Assembly (NCBI GenBank): GCA_025175895.1
Contig: CM046000.1
Span: 69,964,720 to 70,028,719 of the forward strand
DNA: 64,000 bases
DNA from: Wurfbainia villosa
Lineage: Eukaryota > Streptophyta > Magnoliopsida > Zingiberales > Zingiberaceae
Direction of reading: 5' to 3'
The notes below the pieces were generated by a model. That model had not been told where the DNA came from and made no database searches. It worked only from the letters and a program-made list of their open reading frames with translations. The translations under genes were made by a program, and so were the position numbers. This document shows, in pieces, positions 46,001-57,370 of this stretch (position 1 is its first letter; the number at the start of each line of letters is the position of its first letter).

Positions 46001-46947
46001 TCTTACAGTCAATTAAGGTTTGGTTATCCAAGATATTCTCCATGAAAGACCTGGGAGAAGCAACCTACATCCTCGGGATTAAGATCTATAGAGATAGATC
46101 GAAACGGTTTTTTGGACTTTCGCAGTCTACATATATAGACCGAGTTCTAAAGAGGTTTAGCATGTCGGAATCCAAGAAAGGTTTCCTTCCCATCAGGCAT
46201 GGGGTACACCTTTCGAAGTCTATGTGTCCACGCACAGAAGACGAGAGGATTTGCATGAGTAAGATTCCCTATGCATCCGCAATAGGATCTATCATGTATG
46301 CTATGTTATGTACGAGGCCCGATGTATCGTATGCTCTGAGTGTCACGAGCAGATACCAGTCTGATCCAGGAATGGATCATTGGGTGGCTGTCAAGACTAT
46401 CCTTAAGTACTTAAGAAGAACTAAGGATGTGTTCCTAATATATGGAGAAGGGGACATGGTGATACGCGGGTATACAGATGCCAGCTTCCAGACAGACAAG
46501 GATGATTCCAGGTCTCAGTCCAGATACGTATTCACTTTGAATGGGGGCGCAGTGAGTTGGAAAAGTTCCAAACAACACACTATAGTGGATTCTACCACTG
46601 AGGCAGAATACATTGCAGCTTCGGAAGCAGCAAAGGAAGCGGTTTGGATCAAGAAGTTCATTTATGAACTTGGTGTGATTCCTACCATTGTTGAAGCAAT
46701 ACCGTTCTACTGCGACAACAATGGAGCGATTGCACAGGCGAAAGAGCCAAGGTCTAATCAACGATCCAAACATGTGCTTCGCCGCTATCATGTTATCAGA
46801 GAGATCATCAGTAGGAATGAAATACAAATCGAGAAAATTCCCACTGAAAGGAACTTAGCGGATCCTTTGACTAAAGCATTACCTCAAAGTAAGTTTGAGG
46901 GTCATGTTAGTGCTTATGGTATTGGATACCGTAGCGATTGGCATTAG
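43030..46947 (+). pseudogene. CopB2 gag-pol polyprotein with two premature stops
   Basis: One frame of 1,305 codons from ATG 43030 (MTSLNLRTILDSNKLTG), interrupted by TGA at 44446-44448 (CGA in CopB1) and TAG at 44968-44970 (TGG in CopB1). Gag has a zinc knuckle CHHCGKEGHWRRNC at about residues 236-249. Protease Asp is at residue 286 (LDTGCGSHI). Integrase has the H-H-C-C region WHCRLGHVSKKRM/CESC and catalytic D484, D547 and E583, with exactly 35 residues between the last two. RT has YVDD at 978-981. RNase H shows D1150 (YTDASF), E1191 (TTEAEY) and D1229 (YCDNNG). Both stops are single transitions. The start follows a likely splice acceptor. Confidence 0.95.
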
Positions 46948-46950
46948 GCC

Positions 46951-46961
46951 AAGTGGGAGTC
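46951..46961 (+). other. CopB2 polypurine tract
   Basis: AAGTGGGAGTC directly before the 3' LTR. Confidence 0.9.
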
Positions 46962-49188
46962 TGTTAGTAATATATGAGAGATGTCCTAAGGCAATCGCCT
47001 TATGTATGAACCATTTATATGATAAATGAAGATTCACTATTTGAGTATACATGTTTCATGTATTTGATTGGATCTTAAACTCATTTACTGAATGTCCACG
47101 ATACGATTCACAGCATGAGAGAATTTGTGATTGGATCACAACTAGTGAGTATCTCTACATGTGTAATTGTGACGTATCGGAATTATCCCTAGTCGATGAA
47201 TTGATGGATTTGGACACCATCGATTCTGTCGAGACTAGCACGAGGTATACTCCTTGGTGTATCCAAGCAGCTGATTCTCACTGGCTGGAGACATTGTGAT
47301 GTCCGGAGTTGATCGTGGATGCTAGTTATGGTAACTAGTTCATTGGAGTGACCAGCCGTAAGACTTCATATGGTTCCCTGCATATATAGATATGTCAATG
47401 AAGTTCTTACTGTAGCTTAAGTGCGATGTTCCTTTGACTTGCGGTATTCAAGTCATCTTGATCATGGAGACTTATACTTTGACATCTTAAGCAAACATCT
47501 CCAAGGAGATGTGGACCCTGGATGATTGGGTATAAGTCGAAGTGATCGAAGGTGTTTGAATAGCCTATAAAGGATTCACCACTCCTTGCGAGGAGATGTA
47601 TACTCATGGCCTCTCGTCGGATTGTTACTAAAGTCTTTGGCCAAAGCATTACATGTTAAGAGTAAGGTACTCTTCGATACATGTGCAGTAACTAGAATCC
47701 GTAGGACAAGGAAATGATACTTGGGCTAGGTGTGACGTAGTCAGCCTAGTGGGGACTAACACTATAGACCATGTCCTGAACCAAGTGGGTATAAGATGAG
47801 TGAAGTGAATGGGGCACGATTCATTCGAGCTGCTGAAGGGTTTCAGAAATAGTTCTGGATCAACCGTTGATCTTTTCGGTTAATTGGGGATCGTGATGTA
47901 CTACTAGGTGCCACTCATGATCGTTCTATAATTAATGGTTAATTATAGACGGCCAACATAAATCGAGAACCTATTTGGTCACACGCACAATGAGCGTAAT
48001 CCGAAGGATTTAAAACGAGCTTGAGAATGGGATTCTCAGACCGAGAGAAACTAGGTTTGGTTGGACCAAACAAGAAGCGAGCATGAAATCATTTCAGTCA
48101 CAATGGAAGCATGGATGGGCCATGTCTTATGAAGACATAATGGATGAACCAAAATTGTTTGGTTCTAATCCAATGGAGGAGAATAAACCAAAGGGTTTGG
48201 TTTATTTTAAATGAATGAACCAAAAGTTAGTTCGGTTCGTTTTAACTTAAAATAAACCATCATGGTTTGGTTTATTTTAACTTATATTAATGGAGCGGGT
48301 TAACGGGCCTCATGGTTATGATCCAATAACCATTAAGAGAATTAGTTCTCTATAAAAGAGGGCTTAAGGGATTGTTAAGCCCTAATCCAAAAACCCTAGC
48401 TTGTGGTTGCCGCCCACCTCTCCATCCTCTCCTTGGATTTTCGGCGCCAACCCTAGGTTGCCGCCAAGCCCCTTGTGCTGCCGTCCAACTCCTTGTCGGT
48501 GTCCAAGCTTCAGCCGGTCATCCTCCGGCGAACCTCCGGTGATCTTCCTAGGCTTCGGCGATAAGGTGAGCACTTGGCTTCCCTTGGTTGGCCGGCGCCT
48601 ACTCCTCCACCAAAGTTGTCCAGTTTTCTGGACAGCTTGTTCTTCTCTCGTCGGAGCGTCGTTTGGACGACGGTTAGAGCTCCGATAGTGCCTAACTTAC
48701 CAGGGATTCGATCTCCGGTAATCCTCATAGGTGGAGGACGAAGGATTCGTCAAACGGTTGACGAATACCTCTCCGGAGAAGCGAGTTTTGAGGACTCGTC
48801 TTTGGATCCGAATTTGGATTCGGATCGTGATCATCTCTCGATCACGTCGTCTTCAACACGAGGCTAGTAACCCGTACAAAGACGAAGCTCGTGGCTTAGC
48901 GAAGTCATCCTAAGGATACTCGGCATGGATACGGATAGAGATGATTCTAGCGAGGATCGTTCCGGTTGATGCCGTTCCCGCTACACGTGATACGAAAGGT
49001 ATAACGTAGTTAAATTTCCTTTTATTGCAAATTTAAATTTACGGTTATGTCTACACATGTTGTACTATGCATGCGTGTGATGTGTGTGTTGTAATAAATG
49101 TAGATTTATTATTTTTATTTCTTCCGCTGTGCACATGTTTACGAAACATGTTCGAACACACACTCGCCGCGGTGCCGGAAACCCAACA
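46962..49188 (+). repeat. CopB2 3' LTR
   Basis: 2227 bp, TGTTAGTAA to CCCAACA, then the ACGGA duplication. It differs from the 5' LTR at scattered sites (for example GACACCATCGATTC against GACGCCATCGAATC), so insertion is not very recent. Confidence 0.95.
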
Positions 49189-49193
49189 ACGGA

Positions 49194-50578
49194 TTGGGTT
49201 CGTACGAACCCTAGTGATGCCACAAACACCACTAAGCACAATAAACTCCTTCTCGACAACACGTCGGAGGTGGATAAACCTCGAACAAAGATTGCACTAA
49301 GTAATACAAAGTAAGACAAGCAAATACAATAATAATACAACAATCTATGCAAAGAAAACTTTACAAATGCTCTTTGGATTGCTTGCTTTTGGTTGCCTTG
49401 GACAAGCCTTTAAGGATTGGAAAAGCACCAACTCTTCCCCTTCAAATTGCCCAAGAAAACCCTTGTTTGAAACCCTCCACGAACAACTGCTTTTAACCTG
49501 CTTCGAGCTGGATTTCTGCCGATCAATCGACTGCCATAAGTCACCAGTCGACTGATGCCACTGTTGTCGTGAGACAACGGGTCAATCCACGCTGGAAAAA
49601 AACTCCAACGGATCTCTTGGCAATCGACTGCCAACATTGGCGATCGCCCCAGCGTAATCGGCCCGATCGACTATGGAGCACTACTGCTGCGACTAAACCC
49701 GGGATCATTGTCATCCCTTGGCGATCATTCTGATCGGCTATCGATCATTGCTCAAATGAGCAATCGACTACCAGAGCAATTTTAGCTCTAAACCGGTAGT
49801 TGAACTCTAGTCGACTCACGGCAGTCGAACCGGCCATAATGACAGTCAACTGCCAACCTCAAACATGAGGTTTTAACCCAAGTATGGTGCCCCCATATTT
49901 GCTAGACCACCCTAAGCCTAGACCTAAATTTTCTAGCCACCTCCATCAGCCTCACGCCTCTCGGATCACTCCAAGTCATCCATGACTTGTTCATCCATCA
50001 CGCTAGCCTTCAGGTGCTTCCATCGGCTATGTCATGCTAACGGTGTCTACACCGCCAAGGCACATTGGACTTACGCCGCCAAGACTCCGCTTGGACTTTA
50101 CGCCGCCAACCATTGGACTTATGTGCCAAGACTTCACCCTTGGACATTACGCTGCCAATATTCCCCTTGGACTTCTCAAATGCCAAGACTCAGGCTTGGA
50201 CTTTCCCTTGCCAACCCATGTTGGACTTTCCATGCCAAGATCCATTCTTGGACTTTTCCCTTGCCATGACCCATGCTTGGACTTTCTATGTCAAGTGCTC
50301 AAGACATGGACTTTCCATGCCAAGTACCCATGACTTGGACTTTCCATAATCGCATGGTCAACCCTAGTCAACCATCAAAGTCTCCCTCGAGTCAAACTCG
50401 AGTCCGATTAAAAATAACCCGGGTTGATTTTATAAATAATCTCCCCAAAACATTAACCGACATTAATGTCAAACATCAATGTCAACTCACTTTGTCAAAC
50501 CACTTTGTCAAACATCAAAACATCACTCGAGTCAAACTCGAGTCTGGTCAATCATGACCTGGGCCGATTGCACCAACA
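49194..50578 (-). repeat. X 5' LTR, outer part
   Basis: Continuation after CopB2, plus strand TTGGGTTCGTACGAACC to GCACCAACA, followed by ATGAT and CopC. It has CAGTCGACTG palindromes (49540-49560) and the TTGGACTTT...GCCAAG minisatellite at 50060-50345. The sequence TAGCCACCTCCATC near 49934 shows the empty Y2 site. Confidence 0.92.
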
Positions 50579-51240
50579 ATGATGACTTTCTAAAATGGTA
50601 TGAGGATCGACGGGATCCTAATCCCCCTATTGCCTTTACACAAGATGGTAATTCCTTTACTGGCATATCTTGCTCTTCGGGTCCTTGGGTACTTGACTCT
50701 GGGCCACCGATCATATCACTGGTAATAGATCTCTTTTTTCTTTACTATCTACTTCCAATTATTTACCCTTTGTCACCATGGAAAATGGTTCTCAAACTCA
50801 ATCCCAAGGTGTTGGGGTTGCTCATCCTTCTCCATCTCTTCCCATTCATAATGTTCTTTATGTTCCCGGAGCTCCCTTTAATTTGTTATCAATAAGTTAG
50901 CTTACTCGGTCTCTTGATTGTGTCATCTCATTTACTAAATATTCTGTTTCATTACAAGACCGGAGTATGGGGAGGATGATTGGCTTCGGATGTGAGTCTT
51001 ATGGCCTATATCGACTTCACCAAAACTCTCTTGTTGGTGCGGCGGTGGCATCTCCACTTGTTATTCATGCTCAGTTGGGACATCCTAGTCTTGATAAGTT
51101 AAAACAATTACATCCTAATCTTTCTCATTTAGAGTCTTTGTCTTGTGAGTCATGTCAGTTAGGCAAGCATGTTCGTAGTTCGTTTTCTCCTCGCATTGTA
51201 AGTCGGGCTATGTCCCCCTTTGCTTTGGTTCATTCCGATG

Positions 51241-51550
51241 TTTGGGGTCTGAGTCGTGTTTCTTCGACATTCGGGTCACAATATTTTGTTACTTTTATAG
51301 ATGATTTTTCCCGTTGTACTTGGTTATATCTGATGAAGGATCGTTCAAAATTATTTTCTATTTTTCAATCTTTTTTTAATGAAGTCAAAACACAATTTGG
51401 GGTCTGAGTCATGTTTCTTCGACATTCGGGTCACAATATTTTGTTACTTTTATAGATGATTTTTCCCGTTGTACTTGGTTATATCTGATGAAGAATCATT
51501 CAAAATTGTTTTCTATTTTTCAATCTTTTTTTAATGAAGTCAAAACATAA
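51241..51550 (+). repeat. 155-bp tandem duplication in CopC integrase
   Basis: Unit one 51241-51395 and unit two 51396-51550 are nearly identical, and a third TTTGG begins at 51551. The unit length is not a multiple of three, so it breaks the frame. TTTGG at the ends suggests slippage or template jump at a 5-bp homology. Confidence 0.9.
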
Positions 51551-51665
51551 TTTGGTATCCCTCTTTGATCCTTGCAAAGTGATAATACACGTGAGTATCT
51601 ATCTACTCCATTTCAGACCTTCTTGGTGTCTCACGACGTGTTACATCGAACGTCGTGTCCTCATA

Positions 51666-51677
51666 CCCCCCCCCCCC
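51666..51677 (+). repeat. Run of 12 C in CopC integrase
   Basis: Uninterrupted C run in the codons before PQQNGVAE. Likely expanded by slippage, or prone to assembly error, and it changes the frame. Confidence 0.8.
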
Positions 51678-52111
51678 AACAGAATGGAGTTGCAGAATGC
51701 AAGAATCGCTATCTTCTCAAGACCACCCAGACTCTTCTCCTCCACTCTCAAGTTCCGCTTCATTTTTGGGGTGATGTCGTACTTACTGCATGTTATCTCA
51801 TCAATCCCATGCCTTCATCTACTTTGCAGGGTCAAATACCTCATCATGTACTTTATCTGGATTAATCCCTTCATCCTTTACCACCTAGGGTCTTTGGTTC
51901 TACATGTTTTGCTCATGCTCTTGATCCTGGCATTGATAAACTCTCTTCTCGGTCACATAAATGTGTTTTCCTTGGGTACTCATGGTCTCAAAATGGGTAC
52001 AAGTGTTATTCTCCTACTCTCCATCGATATTTCATTTCTGATGATGTCATATTCTTTGATTCGGTTCCTTTCTTTGAGTCTTCCGAGTCATCGTCCGAGT
52101 TTCATCTTTCT

Positions 52112-53933
52112 ATGCCTATACTAGTCTTTTATTCTCCGGAGGATTCTCTATCACTCCCAGCCCCAATTCCTCCTCCGTTGCAGGTTTATCAGTGTCGTCC
52201 TCATCATGCTTTGCTGCCGCCCAACACTGACTCTACCATGGAATCATCTTTGGAGCCAGGTCCTCTGCTCCTTCCTCCAGTCCAGTCTTTTGACTTTGAT
52301 ATTCCCATTGCACTTCGGAAAGGTATACATTCTACTTGTAATCCTTCTCCTCATTATGTTTCGTTGAGTTACCATCGTCTTTCTCCTTCCTATTGTTCTT
52401 GTCTTTCCTCCTTGTCGTATGTTTCTCTTCCGAAGACTGTAGGAGATGCATTTGCCCATCCAGGATGGAAACAGGCTATGCTGGACGAAATGAGTGTCTT
52501 ACGGAGCTGTGAGACTTGAGATCTCATTCCTCTACCACCAGAAAAGTCAGTTGTTGGTTGTCGATGGCTATATACGGTGAAGGTTGGTCCAGATGGAACG
52601 GTTGATCGGATTAAGGCTCGTCTCATTGCTAAAGGCTATACTCAGATTTTCAAATTGGATTATGGGGACACTTTTTCTCCTGTTGCCAAGATATCCTCTA
52701 TACACTTATTCATGTCCATTGTTGTGATTCAACACTGGCCTCTTTAACAGTTGGACATCAAGAATGCGTTCTTACATGGTGACCTGCTTGAAGAAGTATA
52801 CATGGATCAACCTCTATGTTTTGTTGCTCAGAAAGAGTCTTCTTGTCTTGTGTGCCGCTTGCGAAAATCTTTATATGGTCTCAAGCACTCACTTAGAGTA
52901 TGGTTCGGTAGATTCAATATTGTAATTCAACAGTTCGGCATGACTCGGAGCGAGGCTGACCATTGTCTTTTATCGCCACTCATCTACTGGTTACATCTAC
53001 CTAATGGTTTGTGTTGATGATATTGTCATCACAGGTAGTGATCATCTCGGGATCTCACAAGTGAAACAACATCTTTTCACACACTTCCAGACAAAGGATC
53101 TCAACAGACTTAAATATTTCTTGGGAATAGAAGTAGCACGGTCCAAAAATTGGATCATTATATCCCAAAGGAAGTATATGGATATTCTAGAAGAAACAAG
53201 AATGTTAAACTCAAAGACAGTTGACAATCCTATGGATCCTAATGTCAAGCTCCTACCAAATCAGGGGGAGCCTCTACCAGATCCTGAATGATACAAGCGA
53301 TTAGTAGGGAGACTAAGTTACCTTACTGTTACGCGTCCAGATATCTCATTTGCTGTAAGTGTAGTAAGTCAATTTCTCAACTCTCCATGTAAAAAATATT
53401 GGGATGTTGTGATTCGCATTGTTCGATATATCAGAGGCGCTCTAGGAAAGAGTCTTTTGTATGAAGACAAAGGACATACTCGAGTCATAGGTTATTCTGA
53501 TGTAGACTGGGCAAGATCTCCCATTGATAGGAGATCTACATCTGGTTTTTATATATTTATCGGAGATAACTTTGTTTCTTGGAAAAGCAAAAAGCAGAAT
53601 GTTGTGGCGAGATCCAGTGCAGAGGCAGAGTATCGAGCTATGTCCATAGCCAGTCAAGAGCTTATATGGCTCAAACAGTTGCTTCAAGAGCTAAGGGTTG
53701 GAGATGTTACACAAATGACACTTATATGTGATAACCAGGCCGCCATGCATATCGCATCAAATCTAGTTTTTCATGAGAGGACAAAGCATTTTGAAGTCGA
53801 CTGTCACTTTGTCAGAGAGAAAGTTATATCTAGAAAAATATCTACTAGTTTTGTTAACTCACATGATCAGCTAGCAGATATATTTACTAAGTCACTGAGA
53901 GGTCCCCAATTGACTACATATGTAACAAGCTAG
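52112..53933 (+). pseudogene. CopC reverse transcriptase and RNase H remnant
   Basis: 52112-52519 is the integrase-RT linker (IALRKGIHSTCNPSPHY, HPGWKQAMLDEMSVL) ending in TGA at the Trp codon before DLIPLPP. RT continues RWLYTVKVGPDGTVDRIKAR, LIAKGYTQ, QLDIKNAFLHGDLLEEVYMD and LRKSLYGLKHS, with a TAA near 52746 and a frameshift near 52980. The YVDD box is CVDD (about 53010). RNase H is open at 53409-53933: YSDVDWARSPIDRRSTSGF, ARSSAEAEYRAM, LICDNQAAMHI, LADIFTKSL. The catalytic residues of RNase H are kept, but RT is dead. Confidence 0.88.
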
Positions 53934-53956
53934 GTGCATATAATTTATATTTCTCA

Positions 53957-53969
53957 GCTTGAGGGGGAG
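53957..53969 (+). other. CopC polypurine tract
   Basis: CTTGAGGGGGAG directly before the 3' LTR TGTTAGAATATTG. Confidence 0.88.
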
Positions 53970-54164
53970 TGTTAGAATATTGTAAATATGATTAGGGATA
54001 ATTTTTTATCCCTAAATATATTAGAGATAATTATTTCCTATGATAGAGTTTGACTTATTCTTAGGATAGACTTTGAATTATTCTTTTGAATAGGCCCTAA
54101 CTGTGGATATAAATAGGGCTTATTCCATGTAATAAAGGTATTCTCTTTTTATGAAATAGCAACA
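53970..54164 (+). repeat. CopC 3' LTR
   Basis: 195 bp, TGTTAG to CAACA, TATA at 54108-54116, followed by GTATC. Confidence 0.95.
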
Positions 54165-54169
54165 GTATC

Positions 54170-54982
54170 TATGAATTCAATTATGCTTTGTGTTTCTCTT
54201 CTCATATTTATGGAGTAGATTCTCCAATTCTAGGATTAGGGAGTAGTTTATGTGCTTAGAACATGTTATTTCAAATATATGTCTATTCTTAATTTCATAT
54301 TTACAATTGGTGATTGTTTAGATCGATAGCTATTTATTTTGGTCTTCTATTTACTATGCGTAGCTGATACAAAGGGTGACAACCCTCATATCAAAGATTT
54401 AGGAGAATTAAGGAGGAACCTAGGGGTTGGCCTCATCTCCGGTAACCATGGATAGAAGGGTGTGATAGAGTTGGAAATGGGACACGTTCTGACTCGTCAC
54501 AAGGATTGATCCGGCATCCTCATACCCCCTATCCCATCCTAAAGCTAGGGGTCAACCTAGTATGAAAGAGGTAGTTCCCGATAGATGCAAAGCCTTATCG
54601 AGGAAGTGTACGATGCCCCTTTCACAAGACCATAGTTAGAACGTCTAGATAATACCCAATTAATAGTGTGTTCTATGACACACAAGCAAAACTGAAATCC
54701 TAGAATTCCCTCAGAAGACTCGTAGCAACCCTTCTCTTCCTTCATGTGACATCGTACTAGAGTTAGGACCGCCGACAAACCTCATAAGCACAACCCTTAA
54801 CATTAAACTCCGAACAATAACGTCCACTGAGCAATCGGTACTCAAATCTCAGTCCCTGTTGGATCGATAATCTTTTTATTACTTGATGACATCTGTGCAC
54901 TTGCGGGCGTTGAGCGTGAGCATGCGCTTCGAGTCCTCGACGGTTCCCATTACGAGATTTGAGGATGCGTTCGCATGCATCA
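54170..54982 (+). repeat. AthD1 3' LTR, right part
   Basis: Resumes after CopC and aligns with AthD2 56610-57346 (ATGGAGTAGATTCTCC, GGAGGAACCTAG, TTATTACTTGATGACAT, GGGCGTTGAGCG). Ends GCATGCATCA, the inverse of the TGATG start. Confidence 0.88.
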
Positions 54983-55955
54983 AGGATAGATCATATGTCA
55001 AGTATGGTAAGTCCGGCTGGGCAGCTGGCAAGTAAGCCTCGAGTGAAGAGGTGAGCCTGAGTCCTCTGTAGGGGACAAGGTAGGCATCGATCCGACGGAT
55101 AGTCTGTGTGGGACTAAGAAGTCGAGATTGGGTAGTATTACTACTTCCATTTCATTTCATAGTATGTTTTGTGCTAACACTGTTTTGCAGGTATCTAGTC
55201 GATTGGGTATGGTCCAATCGACTAGGATGCAAAGTTGGCAATCCAGTTTGGTGATTGACGGTAGATTATGTGATCGAGATGGCAAGAGTTCCAATCGACT
55301 AGGATATGTAATTTCTCGAACTATGCAGGAGCAGAGTTCGGCGACTTGGAGTCGACTAGACCAGGTCTAGTCGACTGGAAAGCCTAGAATACCAAATCGA
55401 TGGCCTAATTTGGAGTCAACTAGAGGGTGTTCCATTCGACTGGAAGAGGCTTATAAAAGAAATGGACCACTAGCTCCAAGAAGAACAACTGATATATGTT
55501 GAAGTGCTGTCGAAATTTTTCCTCATTCATAAAAGCTCTCACACGCTGACCTTTTGCAAGTCCGACACTCCGAGCTCCATTTCAAAAGCTACACGTGTCA
55601 GTATACCTAGTTTAAATTGTTTTCATTTCTCTTTACTCGTTCTTCATTTTATAAGGAGAGGTAGTGTATTACCTCATCCTTCATTTGTGTAAAAGCGAAT
55701 ATCTTTCGAAGTTGAGAGTTCTCGAGTCGGAGGGTCTCTTAGTGGATTGCCCATCGAGGTGACTCTCGGAGAGTCGTGGGCCTTGAAGTAGCAACCCAGT
55801 TAGGGTTGTGAACCAAGTAAAACATTGAGCACTTATCTTTATTTCCGTTGTATTACTCTAATATCTTTTAAAAATTAAAAGAAAAGATTTCGATCAAAAA
55901 GAAATTTATGAACACCGAGATTCATCGCTCTCTCTCGATAGAACTCAATTCTACA
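54983..55955 (+). repeat. Unidentified LTR-like sequence right of AthD1
   Basis: No gene domain. Contains a cluster of AGTCGACTAG/CAATCGACTAGG words (55195-55440), a TATA-like CTTATAAAAG at about 55450, and a pyrimidine-poor tail ending ACTCAATTCTACA at 55955, all in the style of an LTR. AthD1 may have inserted into it, with the rest left of the window. Identity unknown. The 106 bp from 55956 to 56061 hold only a small perfect inverted repeat TCTTGAC/GTCAAGA (55956-55971). Confidence 0.4.
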
Positions 55956-56061
55956 TCTTGACCTGTCAAGACTTCTATAATGCCAAACATCTCGTCTTCT
56001 TTGACCTATTTAAACTTTCCTTCTCATACCTAGCATTTGGTCAACCTTGACCTATGAGAAC

Positions 56062-57346
56062 TGATGTGAGAAAAAAATATAGGATTTTAGGAGTAGTTTT
56101 CGCTCACATCTCATCTCATTTTATGTTTGTTTAAAGCATATTTTACTTTATTTTCCATGCATTTCCTATTTTTTGGTTCAGATATCTGATCTGTATACTT
56201 TTGTATGCAGGATAGTGTTTCGTGGGGGAAACGATGCACTTTTGGAGCAAAAAGAAGACATTTGACAGTTGGACATAGAAGGGAACATAGTCAGGGCGTG
56301 TGCCTACACACGACCGTGTTCATGGGGCAAAAACGGCCGCCACAGCCTGACACACAACCAGGCTGTGTGTTTTCACATGGTCGTGTGGCGGCCAAGCGAT
56401 TTGACATGACTAGGGGTTTTTCCAGATTTCGCAGCGATCCTGCGTGATGTCTATATAAGGAAAGCTCTGCCCAAATCCTAGGGGGGAGGCACGTCGATCG
56501 GGGAAGGAGAGAGCCGCTCAAGGATCAAGATCTACACCACAATGTCAGAGGGAAGAGCTATAATTACATTGTAATTCATATTTCTTGCACATTTATTGTT
56601 TTACTCATGAATTCTATAATGTATTGTGACTCTCATCTCATATTCATGGAGTAGATTCTCCAATTCTAGAATTAGAGAGTAGTTTGTGTTGAGTAGAACA
56701 TTGTTATTTCAAATATGTTTTCGTTCTTGAAATTGTATTTGCAGTTGAATGATTGTTTAGATCTATAGCTTTGTGTTTTGGTTTTTTATCTTCTATGCGT
56801 AAACAATACGAGGAGTGACAGTCCTTGTATCTAAGATTTAGGGGATATTAGGAGGAACCTAGAGGTTGGCCTCATCGCCTGCAACTGTGGATAGAAGGAT
56901 GTGATAGAGTCGGTAACGTTTCTGGTTTCTGGCTCGTCGTAGAGATCGATTCGGCATCCTCGTACCATAGTGTATGATGTCCTTTCCACAAAACCCTAGC
57001 TAGAAAATCTGGATACATTCGATTGATAGTATGTTCTGAACACACAAACGAAACCGAAGTCCTAGAATCCCATTCAAATCCTTGTAGCAACCTTTTCTCT
57101 TCTTCCGTGTGATACTGTACTGAGTTCGGACCACCGACGACCTCTCATTCGCGAACCCTTAGATTTCCAATCTGAACAACAACACATCCACTAGACAAAC
57201 CGATACTTGAAATCTCAGTCCCTGTAGGATCAATATTTTTTATTACTTGATGACATTCGTGCACTTACGGGCGTTGAGCGCGAGCACACACTTCGAGTCC
57301 TCGATGGTCTTCATCGCGAGATTTGAGGTCGCGTTTGCGTGCATCA
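56062..57346 (+). repeat. AthD2 5' LTR (Athila-type)
   Basis: 1285 bp, TGATGTGAG to CGTGCATCA, same family as AthD1. Has GGCGTGTGCC/ACACGACCGTGT words at 56294-56395 like the AthG LTR. Predicted duplication AGAAC (56057-56061); the other side is outside the window. Confidence 0.9.
56452..56460 (+). promoter_or_regulatory. TATA box of AthD2 LTR
   Basis: TATATAAGG, followed by the CCCAAATCCTAGGGGGG block. Confidence 0.6.
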
Positions 57347-57352
57347 AGTTTT

Positions 57353-57370
57353 TGACGTCGTGGCGGGGAC
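57353..57370 (+). other. AthD2 primer-binding site, variant
   Basis: TGACGTCGTGGCGGGGAC, six bases inside the LTR. It differs from the AthG site TGGCGCCGTTGCCGGGGA at several bases and lacks one, so either it decayed or it uses a different tRNA. Confidence 0.65.

Larger units (their letters stand above)
39511..49188 (+). mobile_element. CopB2, nearly intact Ty1/copia element
   Basis: 9,678 bp, LTRs of 2229 and 2227 bp, ACGGA on both sides (39506-39510 and 49189-49193). Complete order: 5' LTR, tRNA-iMet primer site, leader, one gag-pol frame, polypurine tract, 3' LTR. It is inserted in the X 5' LTR. It is the best-preserved element of the window and the uninterrupted reference for CopB1. Confidence 0.96.
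11139..50578 (-). mobile_element. X, gag-only LTR retrotransposon (non-autonomous), heavily nested
   Basis: Minus-strand element with LTRs at 11139-11143 plus 31590-34620 (3', split by CopB1 and Y2) and 39311-39510 plus 49194-50578 (5', split by CopB2). It begins TGTTGGGGATCG on the plus strand, ends GCACCAACA, and is flanked by ATGAT at 11134-11138 and 50579-50583. Without insertions it is about 6.8 kb. It has a tRNA-iMet primer site, a polypurine tract and a gag with two zinc knuckles, but no protease, integrase, RT or RNase H. That is the pattern of a large retrotransposon derivative mobilised by proteins from another element. Confidence 0.85.
50584..52111 (+). pseudogene. CopC protease and integrase remnant
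   Basis: Resumes right after the X duplication. DDFLKWYEDRRDPNP leads to the protease box WVLDSG, where one base is lost so that the following ATDHITGN-like residues are out of frame (about 50700). Pre-integrase and integrase are open at 50967-51407: QLGHPSLDKLK, CESCQLGKH, VHSDVWG, FIDDFSRCTWLYLM. A 155-bp tandem duplication (51241-51550) then shifts the frame. The rest of the core is at 51572-51865 (QSDNTREY, PQQNGVAECKNRYLL), preceded by a 12-C run. The core C-terminus beyond 51865 is frameshifted again. Inactive. Confidence 0.85.
7801..54164 (+). mobile_element. CopC, a short-LTR Ty1/copia element split by two insertions
   Basis: Two 195-bp LTRs (7801-7995 and 53970-54164) are flanked by GTATC on both sides (7796-7800 and 54165-54169). 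Removing X with one ATGAT copy, and Y1, leaves about 5.4 kb. The order leader, gag, protease, integrase, RT, RNase H and short LTRs suits the Ale/Retrofit-like copia group; that assignment is tentative. It is inserted in the AthD1 LTR. All coding parts are broken. Confidence 0.9.
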
